Made by a program: the position numbers and the translations under genes. From assembly GCA_907163375.1 (NCBI GenBank), contig CAJQUW010011521.1, forward strand, positions 358,501 to 422,500: DNA of 64,000 nucleotides, in the 5' to 3' direction. The notes beneath the pieces are model-generated. The model was not told where the DNA came from and made no database searches. It saw nothing but the letters and a program-made list of their open reading frames with translations. This document shows, piece after piece, positions 9,418-22,204 of this stretch (position 1 is the first letter of the stretch; each line of letters opens with the position of its first letter). The stretch comes from Prostheceraeus crozeri (Eukaryota > Platyhelminthes > Polycladida > Euryleptidae).

Positions 9418-12400
9418 TGTTAAGAGAGTTAAATTTCAAGTAAGACATCATAGATAAGTATCAGCATCTCTAAAAATGTTCAGAGACATCGAACTGCACG
9501 ACATAATTACCTTCAGATCTTACCATTAAACTATCATTCGCATTTCTATGATGACTTGAAGAGTAGCGATAAAGTGAAATACAATTCTACGAGTAAAAAC
9601 ATTAAAAATTTCTACTAAAAAGAACAGTACATTAAAACACCACTGAAAACAGTTAATTCAACGAACCATTATCGTACAACTCGAAAAATCGTATGCATAC
9701 GTAATAGTATGCTTTACATACTAAAACCATCCAGCACAATGTTAAAAGAAAGCATAAATCATGTCCAAAGTATGTTGATTTAAGGCCTTTTGTCAATAAA
9801 GATCACACCAATGTTGCTATTGTTCTGTAAGTAGTGAGATAATGACATTCAAGAATCATACTTTCAATACTGAATTCGATTTTAATACACGTAAGTCTAA
9901 GGCATTTCATGAACAATCAATAAGTATTCAACCATCAACAATTATGTATTATGTAATTTTGAAATGAAGCATATCATCAATCCGAAATAAAAACACATTA
10001 TAATTCATGAACGCAAAAATAGTTATGTTTGAGATATGTAAGTCAACATGATTTCACGAAAGATTTAGTTTGAATGAATTGATGTTTATCAACTTGGTTC
10101 ATAAAGTAGAGCTAACTAAGCGTCCTGATAATGTTACTAGGCAAATAGCAACGATGACGTACTCGTAAAGCATAAAATTCACAATAAATCTAATCTATTT
10201 GAATATCACTCTATCAAACAAAAAATATTCACGACTGGTATTACCGAAAAAGTTATTTGACAGTAGAATGTAATACATGTATTTTTTGTTATGTGACTTA
10301 AAGCTGCACATGCGAAATGCATACCAGAGGCATACGAATAAGAATGAATTTGCATCGGGTCTCGTATATAAAACATACCCACTACTCGTATTTCAGTGTA
10401 AATCAGCCAATCACAGATAGAATAGTTCGTATCGCTGCATGCCAATCACATATGAAAGTAAGTGAGATGTGGTATGAAAAACATACCAGATCTCTGTAAA
10501 CATACGAGAAACTCGTATCAGATGTTAGTTTCAAATTGCATGTAATTTTGGTATATGTTTGTATGTAATTTTCGTATCTAGCGATTTACAATGATAGTCA
10601 CTTCATGTCCTACATCGCACCCTTTGACGCGTCTTTAATAATTTGCCGACATTTCAATCTGTCCTTCGCCTTCTCCATACATATTTTACAATTTTAACAA
10701 ATTTTACATGTTTCGAATCAATTGGATGCGCCTTCAACTGACTCGAAACTGTGCAAAATCCTTCTTTCCTTCTCAGCAACAACGAAATTCCCAACATAGG
10801 CCCCATATCGACTGTGTGTTCGCCTCAAACTGCATCGGGACTCCTATGAGCTGTAAAAGGCAAAATCGTTAGGACAATAAAACACCACTAGACGTGTAAA
10901 CGTGTAGGTGATGCTTCCTCTCTTCCATTATTCTTCATTTCTGCGTATCTTACAACTGACTCCAAGTTTTAGTTGACCTTAAGGCGATGTATCACAATGC
11001 TACATTTTCAAGATGCCATCAATAGAAAACGTGAACATATTGGATCATTTAATGAGAAAATCTTGATAATCCTAGCCTTGATGTCATATTAGAATACTTT
11101 AGAATGCAAGCATAAGGAAAGATTGACTGATCGCTATCTTACATAGTTATTGGAGATACGATCCCTTAGAAATGAACGCATTTATCCCTTTGCAACTTGT
11201 CCAAGCATTTATTAAATTACCAACAGCTACAAACATATTATTTGCTTCACGATATTTTCGCAAGGCATGCAATTTGTACGTGCCTTTTTTGCGATCATTG
11301 TGGTATGTAATCAGATATTTATGCATTTTAAATGATCAGACTAATGCAAATGCATTTTTAGACAAGGCTAAACATGCCGATTATAGGCTTACTATTGTTA
11401 GATGTACTACTATTGAATGTCCACTTTGGATGCTACTTTTGTGTCCCCCCTTGCGGTACTTCTGGAAAAATATTATTTGTCAAATTTCACGACATTATCT
11501 GATGGCTCTGACTGAGTAAAACATTGAACTCGCATCACTCTGAACACTTAAAGTCATTTCAAATACTTTGATCGAAGTCAGAAAACATAAAAATGCGGAT
11601 TACCTTTTTTGCAGAAACATAAAGAATACTTCAATATGTTCTCTTAGTTTTGCTTATTTATTCTGAAAAGTTGCGGAAGGATTTGTGTAGGTTTGATACA
11701 CAGCCCGTAAATCCAACAAACTAATGTGAACCTTTAAAGTTTTTATAATTTTGGAGCCTCCAAGGTGAAGCGGGTCATTCTGCCGCATTTTAGCTTGTAA
11801 CCAAAGAATGACATCTTGATCCCCATTTCTGTTTATTACGGATTATTGGGTGCATCTTCATGGGTAGTGAACATGAAATTTTACATATTCTAGGTAAATT
11901 CTAAAATTATGATTCTGCTTTTATAAAGTCTATTCGACGAATCCCAGAATTTGAAAGTTCATCCACAGAGTAAAGCCGAAGGAATTTCTTCGTTCCCAGC
12001 AATGGTTCATCCTTGATGACTACATGTTGATGGTTCATGTTTTCTGTCTCAGAGGAAGCAAAGAGTGTCTATTTCTCTTCATTTTCTACTCTATTTCTCT
12101 GCTATTTCTCTGCATACTCGATGTTGATAACCTTCACTGCTGACTTTCACTAAACAAGTTGACTTTTCCTTGATTTGAGGCTAGGACCACAGTATCATTT
12201 TGTGCCAGTTATTGCACACCTTGATTACTTAATTGCGCTGTCGAATAATCAGACTTCTTTATATTTCTTAAAGTTCTCATATTTCGGAATTGATCACGAT
12301 TGAATCAAGGATATGAAATTATAACGATATCTTGGGTTTTAGCTCGTCAAATTTACACCTCCTCATATTCACTTTGCTTTAGTCTGTGATTTGAAGCCGC

Positions 12401-12700
12401 TCCGTATTATTTCAATTATTTTTAGTTCCCAAAATCATGAAATTCTTTACAGGACGACACCGATGTTGAATGCTTCCTGTCTGCTGACTGAAAGAGTGAC
12501 ACTCTACAAAGTTGTGCGTGACGGAAATAAATGCTCCTGCAGTGCAACAAACGAAAAACTACAATCAAAAGCGAAATCGACAGACAACGTAATGGAGAGA
12601 TGACAAATACCAAAAATTTCGCTGATAAGAAACGGAGAGATCGAAATTGATAATGTCAAAAAAGAATGCCTTTGGAATGAAGTGCTTACCAGTACACTAG
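9418..12700. other. Unannotated AT-rich sequence
   Basis: No frame in this stretch shows a recognisable family motif. The 115-codon plus frame at 11172-11519 has no supporting feature. Around 10450-10530 there are short palindromes built on CATAC/GTATG (for example GGTATGAAAAACATACC and CATACGAGAAACTCGTAT), which may mark an old foldback element. Confidence 0.4.
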
Positions 12701-12787
12701 AGATGCACGAACCCGACGCGACTGACCCGATCCGATCTGAACCCGAAACAGACCCGACCTGACCTGACCCGGGTTCGTGTCGCATCT
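12701..12787. repeat. Short foldback repeat, hAT-like ends
   Basis: AGATGCACGAACCCG on the left pairs with CGGGTTCGTGTCGCATCT on the right. The interior consists of iterated ACCCGA/CCTGACC words. The short palindromic form and AGAGATGC ends resemble hAT-type miniature elements. I could not find an 8-bp target duplication. Confidence 0.5.
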
Positions 12788-12939
12788 ACGAATTTATTTC
12801 GAGTTCAGATTGATTGCAATACATTCGGGTTTTTTATGATACTTAGAAATTTATGAGTATGCATATATTTTATAAATGTATATGTATTCAAATTCTATGT
12901 AGGTATGCATGTGTTTATCATAAAATGTTGAATAAATGA

Positions 12940-13062
12940 TGTGTGTGAAGATGGCGGCCGATACACTGCTTATTACAACGAGATTCTATTCGAAGCAACT
13001 TCTACTTTATCAATTTCAGTCTCCTGATCCCGAATCTGGGCTTAGATTCCACAAATTCGTAG
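12940..13062 (+). repeat. Dispersed repeat, copy 1 (partner at 33552-33672)
   Basis: Both copies share GTGTGTGAA, then ACGAGATTCTATTCGAA or its one-base variant, TTTCAGTCTCCT and CAGATTCCACAAATTC in the same order and spacing, at roughly 80 percent identity by eye. The coding remnant of a LINE lies 300 bp further on here but not at the second copy. Confidence 0.6.
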
Positions 13063-13355
13063 TCAGTTACTTACAAAACTCAAAGTACCATATCTATGGG
13101 ACGAACAGTTAACGGCTGATTAAAGAGAATATTTGAGAATTGCAAAAATATTGAGTGACTCATTACATCAGAGAAAAATAGATACCTGCAGCAAAAAAGA
13201 GTTATTCTGGCCTGAATTATCAAGAATTATGCGGTTTTGAGTACTATGAAATCATATCTGAATTTTCATATTGAATACAATGGCATCAATATATTACTAA
13301 AATTTCGTGGCAGATTTCGTAGCTGGCAATTACGGAAATCGATTATGATATTATC

Positions 13356-13604
13356 ATGGATCGTTTATGTGAGCTATGTGACAATCCAAAAGTGAAGACT
13401 CTGTATCATCCTCTGATAGAATGTTTATTATATCAAAATTTACGACAAGAAAATGCAATTGTTTTGTTATGCAATCGTAACAATGCAACAGAATTCAATA
13501 AATTGATAAACATTTTGACTGCAAATGTGACAAAATCCATCGCGAAGTTTCTCAAAAAAGCAAGCGATTTACGAACGATGTCTAAAGAAAACACTAGCCA
13601 ATAA
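13356..13604 (+). pseudogene. Non-LTR retrotransposon C-terminal remnant
   Basis: The 82-codon frame starts with CELC, followed 14 residues on by H and then C (YHPLIECLLY), the CxxC-H-C arrangement found after the reverse transcriptase in many LINE proteins. It continues with the helical LLN-like tail (NKLINIL, IAKFLKKASDLR) that usually closes such proteins. No reverse-transcriptase motif remains upstream. The assignment rests on this pattern only; clade cannot be given. Confidence 0.55.
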
Positions 13605-13894
13605 TTTGTTTTAGACAATCCTCTTCTCCTTCCTGTTCAGAGAATGTTTTTTGAACAGCACCGACCGCACGATGTTTTCTGTCATCATGCTGCGTTTTTG
13701 TGCATATTATTTGATCGTAAGTGCTCCTGTTTTTTTGACTTTTGACTTCTGAACAGAATTTGACTGTAAAAGCAGACGCTATTTATCTGATATTGAAGGC
13801 TTTCAGTCAATCATCAAATTGTGACGTCATCATTCTTATTAACGGATATTTTTTGTGATGTTCAACGATTCTTTCAGCTGTTTGTTAGCGGTGC

Positions 13895-14500
13895 ATAGTT
13901 GGGACTTTTGCTTTTGCGCCACTTGGCAATGCTTTTTCGCCAAACCGACAACGCATTTGCGCCAAATTTCTCTTCGCTTGATATTCATAAGAATGGTCAT
14001 TTGTTATGTCAATGTCTAATCGACTAATGACAGCTGCAGATGATAACGATGCCCGATGAATGAGACGATGACAGGTATTGTGTCGACAATTGGCAGATTG
14101 ACATGATATATCAATTTAGAAAAAGAGAAATTCAGGTTAATATCATTTAAATTCATGAGAATATAAGGATAATAAGACATATTATGTCTTCATTTAAAAT
14201 CGTGTTGAAGGCTTTCATGCAGTATTTGAATAAAATAAAGATGAAATCTAATATGAAAAAAAGTTGGAAAACATTCAAGAAACAAAAATACTTAAATCTC
14301 AGCTTCATTCTAACTGAAAAAGCCATGGGAGACAAATCCACGAAAACTCACTTTTCCATGAAAATTTTGAATTAGGCCTGTAAAGTGGCGCAAATTCATG
14401 ACTTGCTGTGGCACAAATGCGTGATTATTTTGGCGCAGAAGCATTATTTCTCAGTTACATAATCAGAAATTGTGGCGCAAAAGCATTACGCACGTACAGT
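13895..14500. repeat. Inverted repeat pair with iterated TGGCGCAAA motif
   Basis: The right side (about 14385-14500) carries GTGGCGCAAATTCATG, TGGCACAAATGCGTG, TTTGGCGCAGAAGCATT and GTGGCGCAAAAGCATTA. The left side (13905-13975) carries the same words on the other strand. This looks like a miniature transposon whose ends are made of repeated protein-binding sites. No transposase is inside; the 62-63 codon frames between the arms are not convincing. Confidence 0.5.
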
Positions 14501-16980
14501 TTGCAGAGTATTGATCTAATTTAATGTCAAATATTGATTTGCAGACAATATGCATAACATAGTGAACAATGCGTAGCAAGAAGATATAATCTTCAACTAT
14601 TTTACGAGTATCTTGGAAATGGTTTTAATTTCGAAAAATTGAATTTATTGAATTTTCGAACAAGCAGTCATTGAAAAGTAGGCCTACAGGTGACAGAATC
14701 CGGATTCCACGTGTCTGGAATCCATATGAAATACAAACCAAGATACTGCTGCGGACACAAATCAATTTATTATTGTGATCTCACAAACTTCAGAATGAGA
14801 ATATTTTATTTCAATGGCTTCTGTTGCACAATGGTCTATGCAATTTTGAAAAAGGTTTGATCATTGAAGCTTATTATATAAGCAAAGTAACCACACAAAT
14901 TTTTATGAATGTTTATAACGGCAGAAGTAAAATCTTGAAGTTTTAACTTTCTCCATCCTTTTTTCTTTTTCTTGCCTTTTTTGTGTATGCATTTTCCATT
15001 TTTTGTACACAATATTATATGTGTGTCCACAGTATGCTGATTTTACCTTGCATGTTCTAATTCGTACCGTTTTTATCTCCTTTTAATGTGTACATTCCAC
15101 ATCTCTTTTGCATGACTGACTTGTTCAATCACATTTTAAAGTGCATTGTATTATTGATCCATTGTTGATTAATTTCTTTATGGTCACGACGTGAACTGCG
15201 CCACTTCACATTGAGAAAGCCTACGGGTAAAACGTTTGCGAGATCATAATTATAAATTGATTTGTGTCTGCAGAAGTATCTTGCTTTGCATTTCATGTAT
15301 ACAGATATCATGAAAGAAGTGCATTCGATTACATCTACCGCCATTTATTTAGCTTATTAATTTCTGATTATGTTAACTTTAAGCCAACGCATACACTTTC
15401 GAAATATCAGAAGCATTTTTCATTTTCAACAACTTTCTAGTCCCTGCACTGTTCATTCACACAAACAGTTTTTCACTGAATAAATGTACTAGTACTTTCA
15501 ATTGCATTGAAATTCATCGACGTTTTTCAACATGCGATTTTTTTTGCTTAATTATGTCAAATGACTTGATTGTAGTCCAATGAATGCAGGATACGTATTT
15601 CAAACAGCTTATTTTTGGAAAGTTGAGACTGACTGATTCAACTCTAATAACACTCTCCTTTCAAAAGTGAACTTACAACAACACGGACCGGTTTCGTTGT
15701 AGGGACATCGATAGGCAAATACACGCTAACTAAAGAGTGGTAGATGGAAGGCTATTCATGATTTTTCATGAAACTCTATTAAAGGAACTGACAACGAAAA
15801 TTTAGCATTTGATATACTATTACTTATCGTAAGGGACCTGATCGATTCGCGAACCGGTTGCTGATTCTGGATTCGATTCGCTTCGAACTTGTGATTCGAG
15901 AAAAATTCGAATCGGTTCATGCTTCAATTGTTTCGTGTGATTCATAACCTCTTCTTACCGTTCGTCATACCTTTTGAAAGTGACATCAAAATAAGCTTGC
16001 GAGGTCGAATTGAACGTGGTTGATGGTATCGGGCTAAAGAAGAGTTATTTGAAGCAGCTGTATTGCTAGCTTGCATCTTATATGTTGTTCAGATGAAGGT
16101 TGCGGATTCGTCCCTTTTTTTGCAGAAGCTGACTCCGAGTCCGGCTGCTGATGTAGACCTACAACTGCTGATTTGAAATAGGATTGAAAATTGCAATAGC
16201 GGACCAGTTAGCGTTTGTCTTACAGAGACGGAATTTTCAGAATGCCTTTAGCCAGTGGCTCTGGCCTTCTACACGTGGTTTGAAGAAAACAATTGATTAT
16301 AATGCATCTCCTAAAATAGGAACCTTGACAAGTGTAGGTACTGACGGGAGAAAGCAGAACTCATGCAGAATAAGGAAATATTGTTTCATAAATCAGCATG
16401 CCATATGATCTTTTGACAGTACTCATGCTCTTTAATGTGTCACTTGACCTCTCAATAACCATGCAAATCGCATGGTACCTGTTTCATGGACCTAGCTGAA
16501 AGAATAGTTAGCCAAGTAAGTCGTTTATCAAAACTAAGTTAGAAGAGATAGATCTATGGAAGTGTTTTGTGATTCAATTTGAGATTCGATTTGACTCTAT
16601 TTTCCAATAATTTTATTAATATAATCGTGTTTAAAATAGGATAAAATATGAGATGATGTTGATTTGTTTCTTTAAAGTGAATGAATCAATAGTGTCTTCT
16701 TCATCTGACAACAAATATAGCGACACTCTGCAAACAAAACAAGTCACTAAGCTTGGACTAGGATGTGTAAAACACAAGTGCATTAATACCGTCTTCATTC
16801 AATTAGTGTTGATTAATTCAATACGATTCACAGCAAACATTTCATCAGCGTATAAGAGAAGAAGCAAATAGCAGATCTTATCAAAAAATGTCAGATCACA
16901 ATTAAGAAAAGCAAGCAAGTATTATCCCAATTTGTTAGCCTAAATTTTAAATTCCCATATTTCTTTTGAGAATCGATATT
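14501..16980. other. Unannotated AT-rich sequence
   Basis: No supported gene. The stretch 15835-15925 repeats GATTCG-type words (CGATTCGCGAACCGG, GGATTCGATTCGC), reminiscent of the internal part of small hAT-like elements, also seen at 27840-27920 and 29225-29270. No paired ends were found. Confidence 0.4.
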
Positions 16981-17250
16981 CAGAGCATTCTAGAAGGCAA
17001 TTCAAATTCTGTATTTTTCAAATAATGGACTCTATGCTGAATTGTATTTTTTGAAATATCAGACCAACTTTCTTCAATCGTCAAGTTCAAGCAAAAACAC
17101 GTGTTAACTTATGTTTTCACGTAATAGTTTACATTACTTGAAAAATATGAAAAGCAATATGACGGAAGAAAATTGGTCTGATATTGAAGAAAAACAATTC
17201 AACATAGGGACTTCTACTTGAAAAATTCAGTGATTGAATTTTCTCGGAAG
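16981..17250. repeat. Foldback element with ~90-bp imperfect arms
   Basis: The left arm (16981-17076) contains TGTATTTTTCAAATAATGG and AAATATCAGACCAACTTTC. The right arm (17165-17250) contains their complements with scattered differences (GAAAATTGGTCTGATATTGA and CTACTTGAAAAATTCAG). The two arms enclose an ~90-bp centre without coding capacity. A miniature inverted-repeat transposon is the simplest explanation. Confidence 0.65.
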
Positions 17251-19943
17251 CACCCCAATGGCTGACTATTTAAGAATTTCATCAACTTCGCAAAATCAAT
17301 GATGCAAGCAGGCTTTGGGGAGCGTTTTTGGTACTTTCTTGATTCAAGAGTATACTGAACAATGATTTTAAGTTTAAAGGATTTTCACAATTTGTAAAAA
17401 CATGTCAATGTTTTAGATAGTTCTAAAGCAACATGAAAATGATGGCACAGTCACATGGCTGAGTGAGTAAAAAGATTAAACAATTGCACTCCAAGGACCC
17501 TAAATGTCAGACTCATTATCAGAATTGTCATTTATCTACGCAGATGACGGATTGAATCTTTGTCCCAAGAGTCATCTTGATGGAAATCGTGTCTTTTGAG
17601 CATATCCTGTGATTTCTATCCCAGCAATGGGAATAACTTCCATGTTTTAAAAATACTTAATTATAAAGGTTATTCGCATTCATCTTTCGAAATAATAGCT
17701 TAACTCTGCAAACCATTGATGTCAACTGATCAAAGCGATTTGTTTTCTTTTCAATAAACATTCCCCCATTGACGCACGCTTAGTCTCAAAACAACATGAT
17801 TGCATGATATCATGCTGCTGTCTTGTATCCACTCTGACAATGTGGGGCGGTCTTGAATGAATATCAGGAAGCATGCCATTTTTTGATAATAATCGTTCAA
17901 ACATGTACATGCGTATTTTAGAAGTTAATGCAATATCAAATCATTTTAATCTGGTATACTGGAATTCTGTACAGTATGTCTGGAATACTGCAATTGTTTT
18001 AGAATTTATTACTAATTGATAGAAAATTGTTATTTCATTACAATTTCCTATTGATTAATGACAACTTAGGCTCCATAACTCTTTGTACATTTAGACAAAA
18101 CAACCATCAAAAGCAATGTCCCAAATGAAATAATGCTGGATGCGAAATATGCCCTGTGTGCGGTGCACTGGTGCACCAGTTCATCTGTTTGCACCGTCCT
18201 CGGTTCAATGCACAGAAATGCGAATTTTGAAATATAGAGATAGAGAAAAATTATAACCAAAGAATGATAGTAACTCTGCATTGCCATAAATAATTTTCAA
18301 CAGTCCAACATGTATTCGTGCTAACGGCTAGCTTGGAAAATTAATCATTTTTAGACAGTTTTTGAATGCTACCCCCAGTAATTAATAATGCAGCAGGGGA
18401 ATTAGTTCTCAACAATTAAATCATTTGAATTCACTGTCAGAGGTTTAAGTGTTAAAAGCGACTATTTGTTCTTTAAATCACAAAATTCTTCAATTAGATA
18501 AGATCTCTTCTTGGAAGAAAATTGATGGGTGAAGCAAGTTCAGTGGATTCTCATTAAAATATCATCAGAACACATAAAGGGATGATATTGTCTACTGCAA
18601 TGTTCTCCATTGAGACAGCCCCACATGTGGCCGCAGTTTGGACTAAATATACGGATTCCTATAAAACTCATTGCCGTTACGGTACTTTGTTGGCAAGTTT
18701 TAGGTCTCCTTCCACGACTTTGACATGAAAAGAAAGCTTCACTCATGAGGTCTGGCGTTCCTGCTTCTTCAAAATCCTTGCTAATCACGTCTTTCGACAA
18801 TGCTAATTCGCTGAAAGAATTATAACCAGCTTCAATTATAATTAAGTTAAGGATTAGGAAATTTCTGAACAATGACGCTCTTCGTTATTTCAAATTTGCC
18901 AACTGTCATAACATCCATCATTAATCCCAATAAAAAATCAATCTTAGCAATGTCAGAAGTGACACCTTGTTCTGAATGCATTTGAAGACTGTTTCATGAA
19001 CACAGTTTATATCACATGAATATAAAATACCATTTTTATGACATGAATATCAGATAAGATTCCTTATCACATGCAACTGGGAAGTGTATTCCATATTGAA
19101 CCTACAAGTAAAACGCTCACATTACTCGACTAAAATTTGAAAATTTGTTGAGATGATGACCACAGCCGCAGTAGTCGGAGACAACACTTTATCTCACGAT
19201 AACGTTCTTCTGCTATTTCACAAAGATAGTGCAGAGCCTTGGTCTGTGTAACCAATCAAATGTGCTAACATCAGGTGCATTGCTCATTTGCTGAGCTTAG
19301 TTTGGTGGTCACAAAATCCAAAATTTATGAAATACAGCGACGAGTAATGAGTAACGAATTGTGACTGTCGAAAAGCGACTTTCGGCAAAAAGTGGCTTGA
19401 AAAATCAATATACACTCTATCGAAGGAGCAACTAAGGAAATATTTCACACATTTCGCACATGGAGATCACATGATAAATTTGCAACGTTTGATTTTTTTG
19501 CTAAATCTCATTTGACATTTCCCATTCTCATTGACATGGCTGCGTTATTGCATCTACTCCTACTCATCTATTTCAATGAAAAGGTGCAATGCTATTTGTC
19601 ATTTTAGTTGATGAAAGCTCATTGTTAATCCATATTCAAACTTTGATCATCATATTTAAGTACCTCAGTCGGAAGAATGTCTTCATAAATCCATAGATCA
19701 CATCATACTCATGATAGATCAAAAGGATCGGTTGAATCATGATTTTTCGCTGACAGATGTGAAGAGGATTGTGGCTTAATTGTTTTATTGAAGATGTTTC
19801 CTCAAAAAAGGTCGATAATGAATTGCTATAGAAATGTCATTGTGAGGTTATTTGCTTTTCTCCAAACGAGCAAACGAGCTTGTTGATTAAAACGGCAGCA
19901 CTGCATATCTTCATGCGTTATACTTCCTCGGGGTAAATATTAT
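17251..19943. other. Unannotated sequence
   Basis: No recognised gene. A 110-codon minus frame at 18540-18872 starts with a hydrophobic FLILNLIII segment and has six cysteines, most near its end (CGHMWGC, HC, FMC). It has no homologue I know and no visible promoter or splice support, so it is not called as a gene. Confidence 0.4.
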
Positions 19944-20031
19944 CAGGGTTGCCGTGGGGATTCATATTTGAATCCTCACCCCATGCCCACAGAAAAGCCT
20001 GTGGGCATTCCCACAGAATCCCCACACCCTG
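19944..20031. repeat. Short foldback repeat with CAGGGT/CACCCTG ends
   Basis: CAGGGTTGCCGTGGGGATTC at the left pairs with GAATCCCCACACCCTG at the right. Inside is a second perfect hairpin, TGCCCACAG and CTGTGGGCA (19984-19992 and 19999-20007). The CAGGGT ends and nested hairpins resemble small hAT-like elements. No clear target duplication. Confidence 0.55.
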
Positions 20032-20404
20032 AGCTTTGATTCTGACTTGACACCTAGAAATTATAGTACCAAAATTTAGCTAAATGCTCGTTCAAGTAAG
20101 GAATAGAGACCGCTATGCATACATATTTGACTTACAAATTTAGAAGATAGGTGTTCTTTATCTATTTCCACTGATTCGCAAGTTTTTGTCGTCTTCTGCC
20201 AGCTTACACATGCAGTTTGCACGTTACAGTTTCCAAATGATCTGGAAAGGGAAAGGTACCATTTATTTTCTGGTCTCACAGTGGCCACAATAGCCTAAGT
20301 CCGAATGTATCCGATGGTGGAAAAGTGGAAGAGGTATAAAAAGTGAACCGGTTTTGCGTTCGTCGCTACCTGTTTCTGATAGGGTATGAAGGATTTTCAT
20401 AGAG

Positions 20405-20815
20405 GTGAATGCAAAAGTGTCTATGAAGCCACCCTCTACTCTATCTTCGGCCATTGGTGGAAGTAAACGCCCTTCGTCCATCCCTTTCGGCGTGGTTTAT
20501 AACATCAGCTGCGGTGAACCTAATTGTAACTGGAACTACGTTGGTGAGTCCGGGCGTAGTGAGCCAGAAAGGAGCACATTCGCGATTGAAGTCTTTAGAT
20601 GTCGACAGATCGGAAGTGGCGATGCATTTCGCAACCAGTGGTCATGCCATTGATTTTGACAATGAGCCATGAGCCATGAATCCTGAGCCATGAGTTGATT
20701 TGGAGACTTATTAAGGAAGCTTTTTGGACTAAAAGATGTAACTCTGTCAACAAAGTGAATTTAAGTCTGAGTGATTCTTGGTCCTCTTTGCTTTGATCTA
20801 TTCTATGTTAACATG
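20405..20815 (+). pseudogene. Penelope-like GIY-YIG endonuclease remnant (second family)
   Basis: Across shifting plus frames the sequence reads KPPSTLSSAIGGSKRPSS, GVVYNISC, CNWNYVGESGRS (the GIY-YIG core), then VAMHFATSGHAIDF and WRLIKEAFWTKR followed by a SVNKVNLSLSDSW ending. This is the C-terminal part of a Penelope-like protein, clearly different in sequence from the 1-6 kb copies. At least two frameshifts separate the pieces. No reverse transcriptase is visible upstream. Confidence 0.65.
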
Positions 20816-21809
20816 GTGCTGTGATTTTTCTTTTCCTTGACTTTATTTGTCTTATTCGTCACGCTACTTGTATGGTTTTAGCAGTAGATAGGTCGTCTAG
20901 CAATTTTTAGTTTTTGTGTACTGTTTCTGTGATAGTTGTTCACTCTCTGTGTTGTTCACGATGTGTCTCTCGTTGGCATTGTTTGTCAGGCCCTTGAGAA
21001 TGCAGTATGTCGTATTGTGAAAGTACTCGTGCGAATAAAGATATTGAGCTGACCATCAAAAGTTTTTGGGCTCCTACCACAGTAACAAAACATTATAAAG
21101 AGACATGAGTGCTATTGAGAAAGTGTGTTTCTTATCCAATGTGAATTTTACTATCCATTGAGAGAGGCCACAAAACCAGGTATTGGCTAAATGCGAATTT
21201 CTATTAGGCAAGGCCTTTCAACCGGCCCAGCCGGTCATCGTCAGGCAAGTGACTCCAGACAACAGACTGGTCACTCACCAACAGTTGCAAAGCACAGCTC
21301 ACTTGACAAGTTGGAGCATCAAAAAATTACAGCATAGAAATTGAAGACAGGCTTAAGAAAATAGTGACCGCAAACATGAAATAAATGGAAATCATACTAC
21401 TACAGAGGAGGAGCTAAGTAACAAGGCATAGTAAGCAAAAGCAAGAATTGGAAAGAAAGTCAAAGTTACCGAAACCAAAGATCACTGATGCGGTGCTTGG
21501 TGCGATTAGAGGAAGATAATGTCTTCGTCCACCACGATTCTTTTATCACTCTCTTCCTCCAGTTACTCTCCTTGTCTGTCACCTTCATCTCTTCAAAATT
21601 CATGGGTACGTTTGCGATACCCATGAATCAATTTTTCCGATAGATTGAATTTCTTACTTGTCCTATTTATTTACCTGTCACAGTTGTCGCTAATGAAAGG
21701 TAATTCTAAAATCTACATGTTATTAATATTATAATTTGACTTTGTTTAGATATTTGTAATTTCAGCTTTCTTTTTAATTTCGTTTTTACTGTAGTTTTTA
21801 CAATCTTAA

Positions 21810-22204
21810 TTAAGGGACCTAGTTTTCGCTTATCATGTCATGTAAATAAGAACAACTCGAAAAGGGTTTCTTTGAATTTTGATGCTCTTGTTTATAGTCT
21901 CCGCTGGCGAGCCAAACTTGAAGATAGCAATAGTAGCATAGATAGGAATTATATTCCATTTGACAAAAACTACTGCCATCTTCCTCCAAAAGCAATTGAT
22001 AATTTGGAAAATGAAATTTGCTGCTTCGGTAGCGAAATTAAATATGTTTTAGAAGTTGAGTCTAATAAGTTGAAAAAATCAGATATTCATCAAACTATGC
22101 AGAACCAATGTAATGAAGTCGATAATTTCTTGAAATTAAATGACACGAAGTGTATTAGGTCCAATAAGACTAACAAATTCGCAACATGGAAAGCAGAAGA
22201 ATAA
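21810..22204 (+). pseudogene. Possible N-terminal remnant of a Penelope-like protein
   Basis: The reading LIKGPSF...LNFDALVYSLRWRAKL resembles, in order and spacing, the SKGTKF...LDNFYRKLRLHDYF start of the Penelope-like protein at 4222. The 110-codon frame continues with LPPKAIDNLENEI and ends in a charged tail. No catalytic motif is present, so the assignment is weak. It is about 1 kb downstream of the endonuclease remnant at 20405, in the same direction, so the two are not one ordered element. Confidence 0.35.

Noticed and set aside
11172-11519. 115-codon plus frame
   Set aside because: No homologous motif or supporting signal; length is possible by chance in 64 kb.
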